Origin: a marine gamma proteobacterium HTCC2148
GTDB lineage: Bacteria > Pseudomonadota > Gammaproteobacteria > Pseudomonadales > Halieaceae
Assembly: GCA_000156295.1 (NCBI GenBank)
Contig: DS999222.1
Coordinates: 110,510-174,509 of the forward strand
DNA length: 64,000 bases
Reading direction: 5' to 3'
Positions within the stretch are counted from its first letter, which is position 1, and each line of letters starts with the position of its first letter. Shown here one piece after another: positions 28,410 to 37,847 of the stretch. The notes below the pieces were generated by a model. It was given only the letters and a program-made list of their open reading frames with translations. It searched no databases and was not told where the DNA came from. Made by a program: the position numbers and the translations under genes.

Positions 28410-29750
28410 ATGACAGCAGCAGACCGTGTAGCTTTAGTGGTAGACAATACGAGAACGCAAAAACAGCGCAGCAAGCGCTCAGCTCCTACCCAGTCCTTCC
28501 TTACGGACAAGCACCCTATCTACGGCGGAAAAGCAGAAGTCGTAAGAACCCAGCAAAGCGGCGGATACTGGCACTTTCGCATGTGGATAAGCGAAGAAAG
28601 CAAGTACGTTCGCAAGACGCTGAAAACCAAGCACTTGGACACAGCCGTAGAGAGAGCGGAGAACGAGTTCTTTGCTATCAAAGCCAATCTCAACTCTGGT
28701 AAGCGCATCTTCAGCCCCACTGTGCAGCAGGCTGCTGAGGAGTACCTAAAGCATCGCTGGGAAGTAGACGTAAAGCGAGGCTCTATCACGGAGGGGCGCT
28801 GGGGCACTATCAAGTCGCAGCTGAAGCACTTTGTCGCATATTGCGGCATTGTGGGGCGTAGCGAACGCAGCAGCGTCACGCGACTCAGCGACTTGGAAAG
28901 CAAGAGCCTGCAGGGATACCAGCAGTATCGTCAGCAGAAGGGTGCCAAAGACGTCACAATTAAAAATGAGCAAGCCACCATCAATGCGCTATGCAAGTGG
29001 GCTTTTGATGAGGGCTTGCACTCAGTACAGCACTACATCTTCCCTAGTATCAGCCGCAGAGGGGTAGATGCTGACACGCTGCGTCGCAGCACCTACACAG
29101 ATGATGAGTACCGTCGCATCAGCCGTGCACTCATCAGCTACACCTCAAATAAGGCAGCAAAAGCGGAGTTCCTCAGCGAAGAAGAGCAGCTCACTCGTCA
29201 GCTGGTGCGTCATTTTTTCCTCATTGGTGCAAACACAATGATGCGCTTTGGCGAGCTGTACCAGCTCAAGTGGGGCAACGTGGAAACCTACTCAGCAGAG
29301 AGTCAGCGTCTTGTCACCATCAACGTATTAGCTGAAACCAGCAAGGTGCGACAGAGCAGGGTGATTAAAGTGCGAGGCGGGAAGCATTTTGACAGGCTGC
29401 GCAGCCTCAGCAAGCACACCAAGCACACCAAGCAGGGTGACTGGGTATTCACCGCTCACAACGGTGAGCGAGTCACACGCGATGCCTTGTACTATCACTA
29501 TGCTCAGCTAATGAAGCTGGCTGGTGTTAGTGACTGGAAAGAGCGCAATCTCACCTATTACAGCACCAGGCACTACGGCATCACCAAGCGGCTGCAGAGC
29601 AACGCCAATCCGCTCACACTCAGCAAAGTGTGTGGTACCAGTCTCAAGCACCTAACTGAAACGTACTACCATGCTGATCTAACTGAGCAAGAGCGAGCCG
29701 CTCTGGTGCGTTACGACAGCAATGTGCAGGAAATGGTTGAGCTGGATTAG
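28410..29750 (+). CDS. tyrosine-type site-specific integrase of the guaA island
   Basis: A 446-residue tyrosine recombinase. Residues 1-100 look like an N-terminal DNA-binding region, 100-220 the core-binding (SAM-like) domain, and 240-430 the catalytic domain. Catalytic residues seen are Arg279 in MMRFGELYQLKWG, Arg387 in YYSTRHYGIT and the nucleophile Tyr419 in ETYYH. The His of the usual His-x-x-Arg box is Tyr384, and the GHS box reads GTS, as in some divergent island integrases. GAGGTAAGC lies before the ATG at 28410. Its position right after guaA and its orientation pointing into the island fit it as the enzyme that inserted the element. No excisionase gene was recognised. Confidence 0.9.
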   Translation: MTAADRVALVVDNTRTQKQRSKRSAPTQSFLTDKHPIYGGKAEVVRTQQSGGYWHFRMWISEESKYVRKTLKTKHLDTAVERAENEFFAIKANLNSGKRIFSPTVQQAAEEYLKHRWEVDVKRGSITEGRWGTIKSQLKHFVAYCGIVGRSERSSVTRLSDLESKSLQGYQQYRQQKGAKDVTIKNEQATINALCKWAFDEGLHSVQHYIFPSISRRGVDADTLRRSTYTDDEYRRISRALISYTSNKAAKAEFLSEEEQLTRQLVRHFFLIGANTMMRFGELYQLKWGNVETYSAESQRLVTINVLAETSKVRQSRVIKVRGGKHFDRLRSLSKHTKHTKQGDWVFTAHNGERVTRDALYYHYAQLMKLAGVSDWKERNLTYYSTRHYGITKRLQSNANPLTLSKVCGTSLKHLTETYYHADLTEQERAALVRYDSNVQEMVELD

Positions 29751-29832
29751 CTTAGCTAGAGCGGCTACCAAACTAGCTGGAGAACAGGGCGACCATTTTC
29801 TACCCCAGCTATATGACCGTCAAAACTCAGAA

Positions 29833-30795
29833 TCATGGTGTGTAGTCAGCGCACTCTATTGCCAAGTCAAAGTGGGTTTGCCCAGGTTTCATTCTGCTTA
29901 GCGAATCCAAAGTGATGACGTTATCAGCATAGTCTACTCCTGCTTGAGCACTATCGCTGTCCATACCAGTACTCATGCCAACCAATAGTATTAGTCTCAT
30001 GTTTGCCTCTTTAGCAACAGACTGGACCTGCTCCGCCCCACTTGGCATCCCCAGATCCTCCAGCACTCCCTGCATCCGCCCTAGGTATCCTATACAGAAT
30101 GAACCTTTGTCAGAGTATTGCGGTAGCGCTACGTCAGTTGAACTGGAGTTGTTGCGCTCAGAAGTCGAAACTATAGGCTGGTTAGCTTCTTCCTGAGGGT
30201 GATCTGTAGCTGTCGAATCTACTGAAGCAAGACTTGTCTCTTGAATTTCAGAGCAAATACCTTCTGAGTATTCATTCCCTTCGAGTTGCGTCCCTAAAGC
30301 ATTGCGCATAGCAGATGATTTGATCTCACTAACGGCGTACCTTAGCAAATCACACTCCTTTGGCGTCAAGTCTGAGATCATTTTATTTATGTTTTGATCA
30401 TATCGTTGATTGCCTTCTAGAGTCTTCTTAACTACTCCCTTTGATAGAATCGCATCAGCTAAATCTGATCTAGTAAAGGAGCGAGCTGCATCGATACTTT
30501 CAGACAAAGTCATCTCAAGCGTTTCATATTCCTCGAAGAGATAGCTTTCGTAATCACGTAGTGTAAATTGCCCCGCAGCTACTGCCTGTCTAGCCTGCTC
30601 GACTGAAATAAAGTTACCTCGAAGAACTACAGCCTCAAACGTGGCGTATCCCATTTCCTCAAATTTTCTAGACTCTTCCTCATTTAGAAAGCCGCGCCCC
30701 TCTGGGCTTTCACTGCAAGCAATAGTGACTATTGAGACTAGAATTATTGTAACCGCTGAATTTACTTTTCTGGATTTTCCTAAAGAAAACTTCAT
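29833..30795 (-). CDS. unknown lipoprotein of the guaA island
   Basis: A 320-residue predicted lipoprotein that I do not recognise. The basic start and hydrophobic core end in a lipobox VTIACS with Cys at about residue 27. Residues 35-165 are helical and acidic. Residues 190-235 are a Ser/Thr/Gln-rich linker, and the last 90 residues form a second domain beginning GSFCIGYLGRMQG with two Cys (the other in AIECADYTP) that could pair. The gene is visibly AT-richer than the flanking chromosome. Its upstream neighbour on the same strand is the unknown membrane protein at 30948-31754, separated by about 150 bases. It may be a cargo function of the island; no known defence or catabolic family is evident. 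Confidence 0.7.
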   Translation of the reverse strand: MKFSLGKSRKVNSAVTIILVSIVTIACSESPEGRGFLNEEESRKFEEMGYATFEAVVLRGNFISVEQARQAVAAGQFTLRDYESYLFEEYETLEMTLSESIDAARSFTRSDLADAILSKGVVKKTLEGNQRYDQNINKMISDLTPKECDLLRYAVSEIKSSAMRNALGTQLEGNEYSEGICSEIQETSLASVDSTATDHPQEEANQPIVSTSERNNSSSTDVALPQYSDKGSFCIGYLGRMQGVLEDLGMPSGAEQVQSVAKEANMRLILLVGMSTGMDSDSAQAGVDYADNVITLDSLSRMKPGQTHFDLAIECADYTP

Positions 30796-30947
30796 GGTAT
30801 GTCATCCTTAAATGAGTAGCCTAACTATTGATGCGAATCGCTCGAGAGTTAATATCTTTGAAAATTGGGTTGCATTAAGCTAGTGCTAATTGAAAAAATA
30901 TTCTGCCAATCATGTATTATCGCTTCGCGAGATCGCTTTTGACTAAG

Positions 30948-31754
30948 TTATCTATAAGCGATGTTGCTAATAATTTTGGCACCGCCCCCTTGCCTGAAAA
31001 ACCAGCTATGTTCGCATGTTTCTATAACTCTGGCTTGGGCGTCTAAACTGCTAATGGGGAAAAGAAATGGTTGCTCCATTTCCTTCTGCTTGGGATCAAA
31101 ATCACAAATGTAGGTAACTACACGCGTTGGAATTCCCCCAAACTTTTTCTTTAATGTTGCGATCTCTTCAAGTTGTTTCTTTTTATTCTCTTCTGCTTCT
31201 CTTATACGTTCAGCTTCGCGCTCCGCTTCCAGCCTTTCTTGCCTATTTTTTTCTCGCTGTCTCTCCATCTCAGCCTCAGCCAGGTGCGCGCTCCAGTCGC
31301 TTTGGTTCACGTACCCCTTGGACAATGCGCTGTAGAATTCACCCAGATCATCAAAGCCGCTTGCAGTAAACAGCTGGTAGGTTTTTTTATTGTCGAATCC
31401 CTGTGCTTTCCATTCAGGTGTGTACCAGGTCATAAAAGCTAAGAAGATTAATGAAAAAAAGAGAGGGGCAATAACTCGTACTTTTTGAGAATCGAGAAAG
31501 AAAAGTGACATTTGGCCACAAAAAATGATAATAAAAGTAAAAACAGCCAAATGCCAAAGTGAAGTGTCACTCGTATCTATTTCGAAGTTGAGAAAAATAG
31601 GAAGTAGCAATATAAAAAAAGACGTCATAATGCAGCAAAGCGCCACATACGCTTTTTGGACTGTAGGATTCCACCTATTGAAGGGTAAGTTGCTGTTTTT
31701 GGTCCAATATGCAACATCGAAATAGCGCCAGTTTGATTGCCTGTGATCGCTCAT
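30948..31754 (-). CDS. unknown three-helix membrane protein with coiled coil
   Basis: About 268 residues from the ATG at 31754 (MSDHRQSNWRYFDVAYW); an upstream ATG at 31787 is also in frame. Three hydrophobic segments (about residues 38-60, 72-93 and 98-118) are followed by a soluble part with a strongly charged Glu/Arg/Lys coiled coil (about 165-210) and a C-terminal domain with two Cys (YICDFD and IETCEHSW). The coding sequence is AT-rich, with T-rich runs unlike the flanks. I recognise no family. Its layout, membrane anchor plus coiled coil plus small terminal domain, would suit a sensor or scaffold, but that is speculation. Confidence 0.7.
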   Translation of the reverse strand: MSDHRQSNWRYFDVAYWTKNSNLPFNRWNPTVQKAYVALCCIMTSFFILLLPIFLNFEIDTSDTSLWHLAVFTFIIIFCGQMSLFFLDSQKVRVIAPLFFSLIFLAFMTWYTPEWKAQGFDNKKTYQLFTASGFDDLGEFYSALSKGYVNQSDWSAHLAEAEMERQREKNRQERLEAEREAERIREAEENKKKQLEEIATLKKKFGGIPTRVVTYICDFDPKQKEMEQPFLFPISSLDAQARVIETCEHSWFFRQGGGAKIISNIAYR

Positions 31755-32007
31755 CTCTTTTCTTCTCTGTTTAAGTATGATGGCCACCTCAACAACCCCA
31801 AGAGGTGTCAGCTTTCAACCCGTTAGCGTGTATATAGGCGTGTTTCAGGTTTCAAAGTAAGTCTATAGCATTAATATAGCGCTATTAGTAGCCAAATCTG
31901 TGATTTCATTACCTGGGATATTGCCGGTCATACGGCAGTTTTCTTGATCTCACTAAAGTCGGTTTTGTTGCCCGCTGTGTTTTTTATTTGAGGCTTACAG
32001 AAAATTG

Positions 32008-33234
32008 CTATTGTTTAAATTTTGGCAGTTTCGCGAACAAAGCCGCCGATACGATCATAAAGGCTGCGGCTGTAAATAAAGATGCGGTATAGGTGCCAGT
32101 CGCGTCACGCACCGCACCAAGAATGACTGGGCTAAGGCCCGTAGCGATTAAGAACGTGGAGTATTGCCTACCGTAAATCTGCCCATACGCATGTATGCCA
32201 AAATATCTAGCGACCAGATAGCCAATCAGATCAACTTCGGCGCCCACTGAAAACCCTATAACAAATGCAGCCGGTACAGCCACAGCAGATCCCAATAGCG
32301 CCAAAGCCAAAACGCCACAGATACAGGCGAAAAGAATGGCAATTGCTACCCGTGGCGCAAAGATGCGATCAACAGCAAAACCTACTAAGAGGCGGCCCAG
32401 TATCACGGCGATACCAATAACCCCTGCAATCTTGACCGCGGCATCTGTAGTGAAACCCACATCGAGCAGAATGGGTACAAAATGAATCATCAATCCGCCA
32501 AGCCCGAGAGACAGGCAGAATATCGCAGCCATGATGGTCCAGTAGGTGCGACTCGCCTTCGCGATTTTGAAGTCCTCGCTCGCTGCTTCTGTGTCGATAT
32601 TCGTCGATGCTGAGGCGCCTTTGAGACGGGATAAAACGATCACAATGACAGCACCCACTACCAGGGTAAACAGGGCCATTGCATAGTAAGCGCCGCGCCA
32701 GCCGAACGCGTCGATAGCGTTACTGATCAAAGTTGGTCCAAACGTGGCTGCCAACCCTGCACCCGAGAGTGCAACGCCAAGTGCCAGGCCTCGCTGTTTA
32801 TCAAATACGGTATTGATCGCACGCGTATAAGCCAATGGTGAGGACGCGCTGCCAAGTATGGCCTGCAGCATTGCCAGCATGACAAAGGTAGCGATGGACT
32901 GAACGAACAGACCTAACAATACATAGGCGACGGACAGGCCCAATAAAGAAATCATAACGGGGGTTACCAAGCCATACCGATCAACTATCGAACCTATAAA
33001 TGGCAACACTGCAGCCAGTGCCAGGGTCGACCCCAAAATGCCAAGAGACGCCTGAGCCCGCGTCCAGCCAAAGTCGGCGATCCAGGCTTCAATAAATAAT
33101 CCTTGGGTGTAAAAGGGCAGTGCGGACACACCCACGCCGATGCCTACCGCACAGACCAATACTAATAGCCAATGGTGAGAAAATTCGCTGCCGGTGTTTT
33201 GATCATTAATCTCTTGGCTTTCTCGACTACTCAT
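32008..33234 (-). CDS. MFS transporter
   Basis: A 408-residue major facilitator with 12 predicted membrane segments. It has the pattern of the oxalate/formate-like or monocarboxylate group: a short hydrophilic N-terminus, first helix WLLVLVCAVGIGVGVSALPF, a loop-2/3 motif near GSIVDRYGLVTPV, and the two six-helix halves separated by a hydrophilic loop (about residues 198-225). It probably imports or exports an organic acid used by the island's catabolic enzymes. It ends the leftward transcript that starts with the fumarylacetoacetate-hydrolase-family gene, 5 bases upstream. Confidence 0.88.
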   Translation of the reverse strand: MSSRESQEINDQNTGSEFSHHWLLVLVCAVGIGVGVSALPFYTQGLFIEAWIADFGWTRAQASLGILGSTLALAAVLPFIGSIVDRYGLVTPVMISLLGLSVAYVLLGLFVQSIATFVMLAMLQAILGSASSPLAYTRAINTVFDKQRGLALGVALSGAGLAATFGPTLISNAIDAFGWRGAYYAMALFTLVVGAVIVIVLSRLKGASASTNIDTEAASEDFKIAKASRTYWTIMAAIFCLSLGLGGLMIHFVPILLDVGFTTDAAVKIAGVIGIAVILGRLLVGFAVDRIFAPRVAIAILFACICGVLALALLGSAVAVPAAFVIGFSVGAEVDLIGYLVARYFGIHAYGQIYGRQYSTFLIATGLSPVILGAVRDATGTYTASLFTAAAFMIVSAALFAKLPKFKQ

Positions 33235-33239
33235 TGAAA

Positions 33240-34196
33240 CTACCTCTTTATCACTTTGTTTGAGATGACACCGATTTTTTCAATTTCCAGCTCAACAACA
33301 TCGCCATCATTTAAAAAGCGCAGATGCTCCAAACCACAGCCAAGACCGACCGTGCCAGAGCCAATTACCTCGCCGGGATAAAGGGTTTCGCTCATACTGA
33401 TGTGGGCGATCATGTCTGAGAACTTCCAGTGAATTGTGTTGCTATTGCTATCGCACCAAGTCTCTCCATTGATGCGAGCCTGCATACGCAAGTTATAAGG
33501 ATCATCGAGCTCATCCTTGGTGACGATAACTGGCCCAAGAATAATTGAATCGTCAAAGTCTTTGCTTTTGGCTGGCCCCAACATGCCTGGAGACTCGAGC
33601 ATTTGAGCGTCTCGTGCTGAGAAGTCGTTATAAATTGTGTAGCCAAATATATGGTCCTCAGCATTGTCTGTACTGATGTCTTTACCTTTTTTACCAATAA
33701 CGCAGGCCATTTCTAACTCAAAATCCATTACCTCGGAATACGCTGGCCAGACAATGTCTTTGCCACTTGGTGCGACAGAAAAACGGTTGGCTTTGTAATA
33801 GAGGGGCTGTTGATACCAGACTTCGGGGGCTGCAAATCGACCACTCGCACGAAATTCTTGTTCAGTTTTCACGGGGTCATCCGCAGTCATGGCGCTCAGC
33901 TTAATGGCGCTTTCAAATGCATTTTTTAGATGCTCTTCGAAACCAAGGCAGTCACGTATTTGAGTGGGTATCGGTAGTGGTGCTAACCAATCCACGTGGT
34001 CAGATGGTGTGGAGACTGGTCTAGAAGCTAGCAGGGCATAGGCGCGATCAAGGGCCGGCTGACCGGCTTCTATGAATTGTTGCATTGAGGAAAAAGCTAG
34101 CGCCTTCGGCGCAGCAGCACTCAGGTTGACGACCCCGGTATCAGTCAAAGCGCCCAGGTATTCTTCGCCTTGCAGTTTGAAGGTGAGTAACTTCAT
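33240..34196 (-). CDS. fumarylacetoacetate hydrolase family protein
   Basis: A 318-residue FAH-superfamily enzyme. Members hydrolyse C-C bonds or decarboxylate/hydrate 2-oxo acids in aromatic and related catabolism, using a divalent metal held by acidic residues. Here MDFELEMACVIGKKGKDIS and the following YTIYNDFSARDAQ, plus GETWCDSNSN and PGEVIGSGTVGLGCG, are typical. The N-terminal domain (about 1-75) matches the small cap domain of this family. It is the first gene of the leftward pair with the MFS transporter, and its promoter region holds three operator-like repeats. Confidence 0.88.
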   Translation of the reverse strand: MKLLTFKLQGEEYLGALTDTGVVNLSAAAPKALAFSSMQQFIEAGQPALDRAYALLASRPVSTPSDHVDWLAPLPIPTQIRDCLGFEEHLKNAFESAIKLSAMTADDPVKTEQEFRASGRFAAPEVWYQQPLYYKANRFSVAPSGKDIVWPAYSEVMDFELEMACVIGKKGKDISTDNAEDHIFGYTIYNDFSARDAQMLESPGMLGPAKSKDFDDSIILGPVIVTKDELDDPYNLRMQARINGETWCDSNSNTIHWKFSDMIAHISMSETLYPGEVIGSGTVGLGCGLEHLRFLNDGDVVELEIEKIGVISNKVIKR

Positions 34197-34282
34197 TTGT
34201 CTATCTCGCTATGCTTTGAGGCTGCGCTTGATAAGTCCGAGCTGCCTTATATTGGTGTTATGTGCAGGTAAGTGATCTTAAC

Positions 34283-34358
34283 TGAACGGTGGTCAGTATA
34301 TAAATGAACGGCGGTCATTGCAATGTTAAATTATTCCGTCTAAAATGACCGTCGGTCA
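34283..34358. promoter_or_regulatory. three TetR-type operator repeats in the divergent promoter
   Basis: TGACCGTCGGTCA at 34346-34358 is a perfect 6-1-6 palindrome. Two relatives, TGAACGGTGGTCA (34283-34295) and TGAACGGCGGTCA (34305-34317), lie 22 bases apart, the same face of the DNA helix. All fall between the divergent FAH-family gene (start 34196) and the TetR-family gene (start 34447), so one regulator dimer series could control both promoters and itself. Confidence 0.75.
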
Positions 34359-34446
34359 GCTATATTGATTTGGTGATCAGCGAATGGCCGAAAGCTGTCG
34401 ATCAATCTTAGCCAGGCATCTAAACGGAAACATTATGGAGACACCC

Positions 34447-35115
34447 ATGAGTTCAGTCGTTGCGATTAATCAGCGAGCGAGAAGCGCAGAACAAAAGGCG
34501 CTGCGGCGACACGCAGTACTAGAGGCTGCTGAAACGTACTTCCTTGAGGTTGGGTATGAGGCATTCTCTATGTCCAAGCTAGCCAAGAACATAGGGTTAG
34601 CCAAGGGCACGCTGTACCTTTACTTCCAAACTAGAGAAGAGCTTTTCCTGACTCTTTATGAGCAAAGCCTGATTCGATGGAGTCAGGTTTTCATCGATGA
34701 CTTATCTGATGCCATGACGAGTAAGGCGTATTCCCAAATACTATTTAGCACTGCCTCGGCAGACGGCACCTTCTTACCTTTACTGATCAGACTTGAACAT
34801 ATGATCGAACACAATGTTGCCATCCCTCGGCTCATCAGTTCTAAACAGGTGTTCATAAATCAGGTAGAGGCGCTTGCTGCGGCCACGTCTATCTCACTCA
34901 GTTTGAGTGAAGCGCAAGCGATAGAGGTAGTAAAAACAATGGGCGTCCTTTTAATTGGTGCAGCCCAAGGGGATCAGGGTCCATCACTTGATCACGAAGA
35001 ACTGCCTGAGGATGTTCAAAATCTTATCGCTAGCTTTTCGTCCGAGCCCCTCTTCATTAAGAATGCTGTTCGCATCATAGAGGGCATTCGCACGGAAGCT
35101 GTATCCAAGATTTAA
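34447..35115 (+). CDS. TetR/AcrR-family transcription regulator
   Basis: From the ATG at 34447 (ribosome site TGGAG 6-10 bases upstream; longer ATGs at 34384 and 34435 are less likely) it is about 222 residues. The N-terminal helix-turn-helix of the TetR family is clear: AVLEAAETYFLEVGYEAFSM, then KLAKNIGLAKGTLYLYF and TREELFLTLYEQ. The C-terminal ligand domain is divergent and cannot be assigned to a specific inducer. It sits at the centre of the catabolic cluster, and its own promoter carries the operator repeats. Confidence 0.9.
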   Translation: MSSVVAINQRARSAEQKALRRHAVLEAAETYFLEVGYEAFSMSKLAKNIGLAKGTLYLYFQTREELFLTLYEQSLIRWSQVFIDDLSDAMTSKAYSQILFSTASADGTFLPLLIRLEHMIEHNVAIPRLISSKQVFINQVEALAAATSISLSLSEAQAIEVVKTMGVLLIGAAQGDQGPSLDHEELPEDVQNLIASFSSEPLFIKNAVRIIEGIRTEAVSKI

Positions 35116-35179
35116 GCGAATCAAGCTCCCTAGCCGCTGCCAAAATAGAACGAATGCATATCAACCAGAGAAAGAAATT

Positions 35180-36640
35180 ATGAGCACAGCCAAACACCAA
35201 AACGTCACTGAATTAGATACTCAAAACCTAGAAGCACTAGTCGAACTGCAGAGAAGCAAGTTTCGTGCTGAGGGCGAAGTCACCTATTCGACGAGGATTG
35301 ACCGTCTAAAGAGACTCAAAGCACTGATTGTTGAAAATAAAATCGAGTTCGCAAAAACAACAAAACGCGAATTTGGTGGGGCACGATCCTATGAATTCAG
35401 TTTGTTTTCAGAATTTGCGTCAAAGGTCGAAGCGATCGACTATTCCATGAAACATTTAAAAGAGTGGATGAAGCCTGAAAAACGGAAAACTAATAAACCG
35501 ATGAATCTTTTGGGCGGAAACAGCCAGGTTAGGCATTTCCCCAAGGGCGTTGTTGGCATCATTTCCCCTTGGAATCTGCCATTTGGTTTGACTGTTGCGC
35601 CGCTTACAAGCGCGCTTGCTGCAGGTAACCGAGCCTTATTGAAACCTTCAGAGTTCGTTCCTGAAACGGCGGCATTGTTCGCCGAAGTTGTGCCCAAATA
35701 TTTCCCAGAAGATGAAGTCGCGGTCGTAACTGGTGGCGCAGAAATCAGTCAACGTTTTGCGGAATTGCCTTTTGATCATCTTCTGTTTACTGGGTCTACT
35801 AATATCGGCGCAAAAGTAATGCAATCAGCCTCAAAAAATCTCGTTCCCGTCACGCTAGAACTTGGTGGCAAGTCACCTGTCATTATTGGTCGTAGCGCAA
35901 AGCTTGATTTGGCCGGGACACGCCTGACATTCGGTAAGCTTCTGAATGGTGGTCAATTATGCTTGTCACCAGACTACGTTGTCGTGCCGGATGAGCTAGA
36001 GGAGCAGCTTATTGCACGGGTGGTTCAGGAAGTACAGTCAATGTATCCGAACATTACTGAAAATGAGGATTATGCGGGTGTTATCAACGAAAGACACTTC
36101 GCCAGGTTACAGAACTACATTGATGACGCAGTTGCTAAGGGAGCCAAGCTTACGATTGTTGGTGCTGACAAGACGCGTGCGTCTGAAGACAATCGTCGTA
36201 TGCCCTTACATATTTTACAAAACGTTAATGAAGATATGTTGGTTATGCACGAAGAAATATTTGGTCCTATTCTTCCCGTGATGACCTACTCTGATGTGGC
36301 TGAGGTTCCAGATATGATTGAACCCCGTCGAAATCCGCTTGCCATGTATTACTTCGGTAAAGATAAGTCAGAGCAGGAGTACTTATTAAGTCATGTGCAA
36401 AGTGGTGGTGTTTGTATCAATGATATAACACTTCACTACGTACAAGAGGATCTTCCATTTGGTGGTATCGGTGCTTCTGGTATGGGTGCTTACCACGGTC
36501 CAGAAGGGTTTAGAGGCATGAGCCACGCCCGTGCGATTTATAGTCAAACCATGATCGACGTCCTGCCTATTATTGGCGCGCGTCCGCCCTTCGGTAAAAA
36601 GTTTCGCAAGAATATAAGCAAAATTCTTGGCTCAATCTAA
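35180..36640 (+). CDS. aldehyde dehydrogenase, coniferyl-aldehyde-type
   Basis: A 486-residue NAD(P)-dependent aldehyde dehydrogenase. The Rossmann and catalytic motifs include ISPWNLPFGLTVAPLTSALA, GNRALLKPSE, LFTGSTNIGAKV, the general base in VTLELGGKSPV and the active Cys in GGQLCLSPDYV. The pattern around the Cys and the length are those of the coniferyl-aldehyde dehydrogenase group (CalB-like), but this does not prove the substrate. The product would be a carboxylic acid. It lies 64 bases after the TetR gene on the same strand and leads the rightward enzyme series. Confidence 0.9.
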   Translation: MSTAKHQNVTELDTQNLEALVELQRSKFRAEGEVTYSTRIDRLKRLKALIVENKIEFAKTTKREFGGARSYEFSLFSEFASKVEAIDYSMKHLKEWMKPEKRKTNKPMNLLGGNSQVRHFPKGVVGIISPWNLPFGLTVAPLTSALAAGNRALLKPSEFVPETAALFAEVVPKYFPEDEVAVVTGGAEISQRFAELPFDHLLFTGSTNIGAKVMQSASKNLVPVTLELGGKSPVIIGRSAKLDLAGTRLTFGKLLNGGQLCLSPDYVVVPDELEEQLIARVVQEVQSMYPNITENEDYAGVINERHFARLQNYIDDAVAKGAKLTIVGADKTRASEDNRRMPLHILQNVNEDMLVMHEEIFGPILPVMTYSDVAEVPDMIEPRRNPLAMYYFGKDKSEQEYLLSHVQSGGVCINDITLHYVQEDLPFGGIGASGMGAYHGPEGFRGMSHARAIYSQTMIDVLPIIGARPPFGKKFRKNISKILGSI

Positions 36641-36814
36641 CTGTAAGCCCAGCGTATTTTAATCAGGCTAAACGGTTGAGCTTGAATTTCAACGCCATGA
36701 AATTGCCCTGGTTTTATACCATCACGGCAGGTAACAAGTTTTTTGGCTGCCAAATAAGCACAGGTATCTGTAGACAGCAGAAGTAAAAATGAAAAGAGCA
36801 TTGGGAGAGCTATC

Positions 36815-37828
36815 GTGAACATAAATCGACAATGGCTATTAGCCGAGAGACCTACTGGAATGGTTGGTCCGCATAATTTTAAGTATGCGGAAACCCCGAT
36901 TCCTGAGCCAAAAAGTGGTGAGGTGCTAATAAAGAATCTTTACTTATCATTTGATCCGGCACAACGAAACTGGATGGTTGACCGTAAGGCTTATCTGCCG
37001 CCAGTGGCCATCGGAGAGCCTATGCGGGCAGGTTCTGTTGGCACAGTAATAGAGTCGCATAATGCAGATTTCCAAGTAGGAGATCTAGTGCAAACCACCG
37101 GCTATTGGCAAGATTATGTGGTTGCAGCCCCCGGCGAGGGCCCAATGGGTTTGGTTAAGTTGCCAGCAGGGGTCTCGCCTGAAATGATGCTGTCCGTGCT
37201 TGGTATAACGGGGCTCACCGCCTATTTTGGCTTGTTGGAGATTGGTCAGCCTAAGGCCGGTGAAACTGTTCTTATTTCTGGTGCTGCGGGCTCTACTGGC
37301 TCGTTTGTTGGTCAGATCGCTAAAATTAAGGGTTGCCGTGTCGTAGGTATTGCTGGTGGTCCAGATAAGTGTCGGTGGTTAAAAGAGACTGCTGGCTTCG
37401 ACGCCGTCATCGACTATAAAAATGAAGATGTTAATGCGCAAATTGCTCATCACTGTCCCGACAAGTGGGACGTATTCTTCGATAACGTAGGCGGCACCAT
37501 CCTCGAGGCGGCCCTGGATCACCTTAATCTGCGTTCTCGCGTCGTTTTGTGTGGGAGTATTTCTGGTTATAACGCGACTGGACCGATACCTGGACCCTCA
37601 AATTTGTCTAACCTGACCATTAACCGAGCGCGAATGGAAGGATTCGTTATTTTGGATTACATGCCGCGAGCGATGGAAGCCATTCAAGAGTTAATGGGCT
37701 GGATTTCATCTGGCCAATTAATTTATCAGGTCGACTTACAGGAAGGCTTTGAAAATATTCCCGCCACTTTACAGCGGCTTTATGCTGGGCAAAATCTTGG
37801 TAAGCAGCTCCTCAAAATAGACTCATAG
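36815..37828 (+). CDS. zinc-free MDR-family NADP-dependent oxidoreductase
   Basis: A 337-residue medium-chain reductase starting at GTG 36815 with GGGAG upstream. It lacks the zinc-binding cysteines of alcohol dehydrogenases. The coenzyme domain holds SGAAGSTGSFVGQIAK at about residues 154-169, followed by GCRVVGIAGG. The N-terminus RQWLLAERPTGMVG and the motif FDPAQRNWM put it in the subfamily of prostaglandin-reductase/curcumin-reductase-like double-bond reductases. It may reduce an alpha,beta-unsaturated carbonyl intermediate. Confidence 0.88.
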   Translation: MNINRQWLLAERPTGMVGPHNFKYAETPIPEPKSGEVLIKNLYLSFDPAQRNWMVDRKAYLPPVAIGEPMRAGSVGTVIESHNADFQVGDLVQTTGYWQDYVVAAPGEGPMGLVKLPAGVSPEMMLSVLGITGLTAYFGLLEIGQPKAGETVLISGAAGSTGSFVGQIAKIKGCRVVGIAGGPDKCRWLKETAGFDAVIDYKNEDVNAQIAHHCPDKWDVFFDNVGGTILEAALDHLNLRSRVVLCGSISGYNATGPIPGPSNLSNLTINRARMEGFVILDYMPRAMEAIQELMGWISSGQLIYQVDLQEGFENIPATLQRLYAGQNLGKQLLKIDS

Positions 37829-37847
37829 AAAAAATATAAGGAATGAA

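Noticed and set aside
29412..29429. Two AAGCACACC copies in the integrase gene
   Set aside because: They encode a Lys-His-Thr repeat inside the protein, too short to be a regulatory or CRISPR-like repeat.
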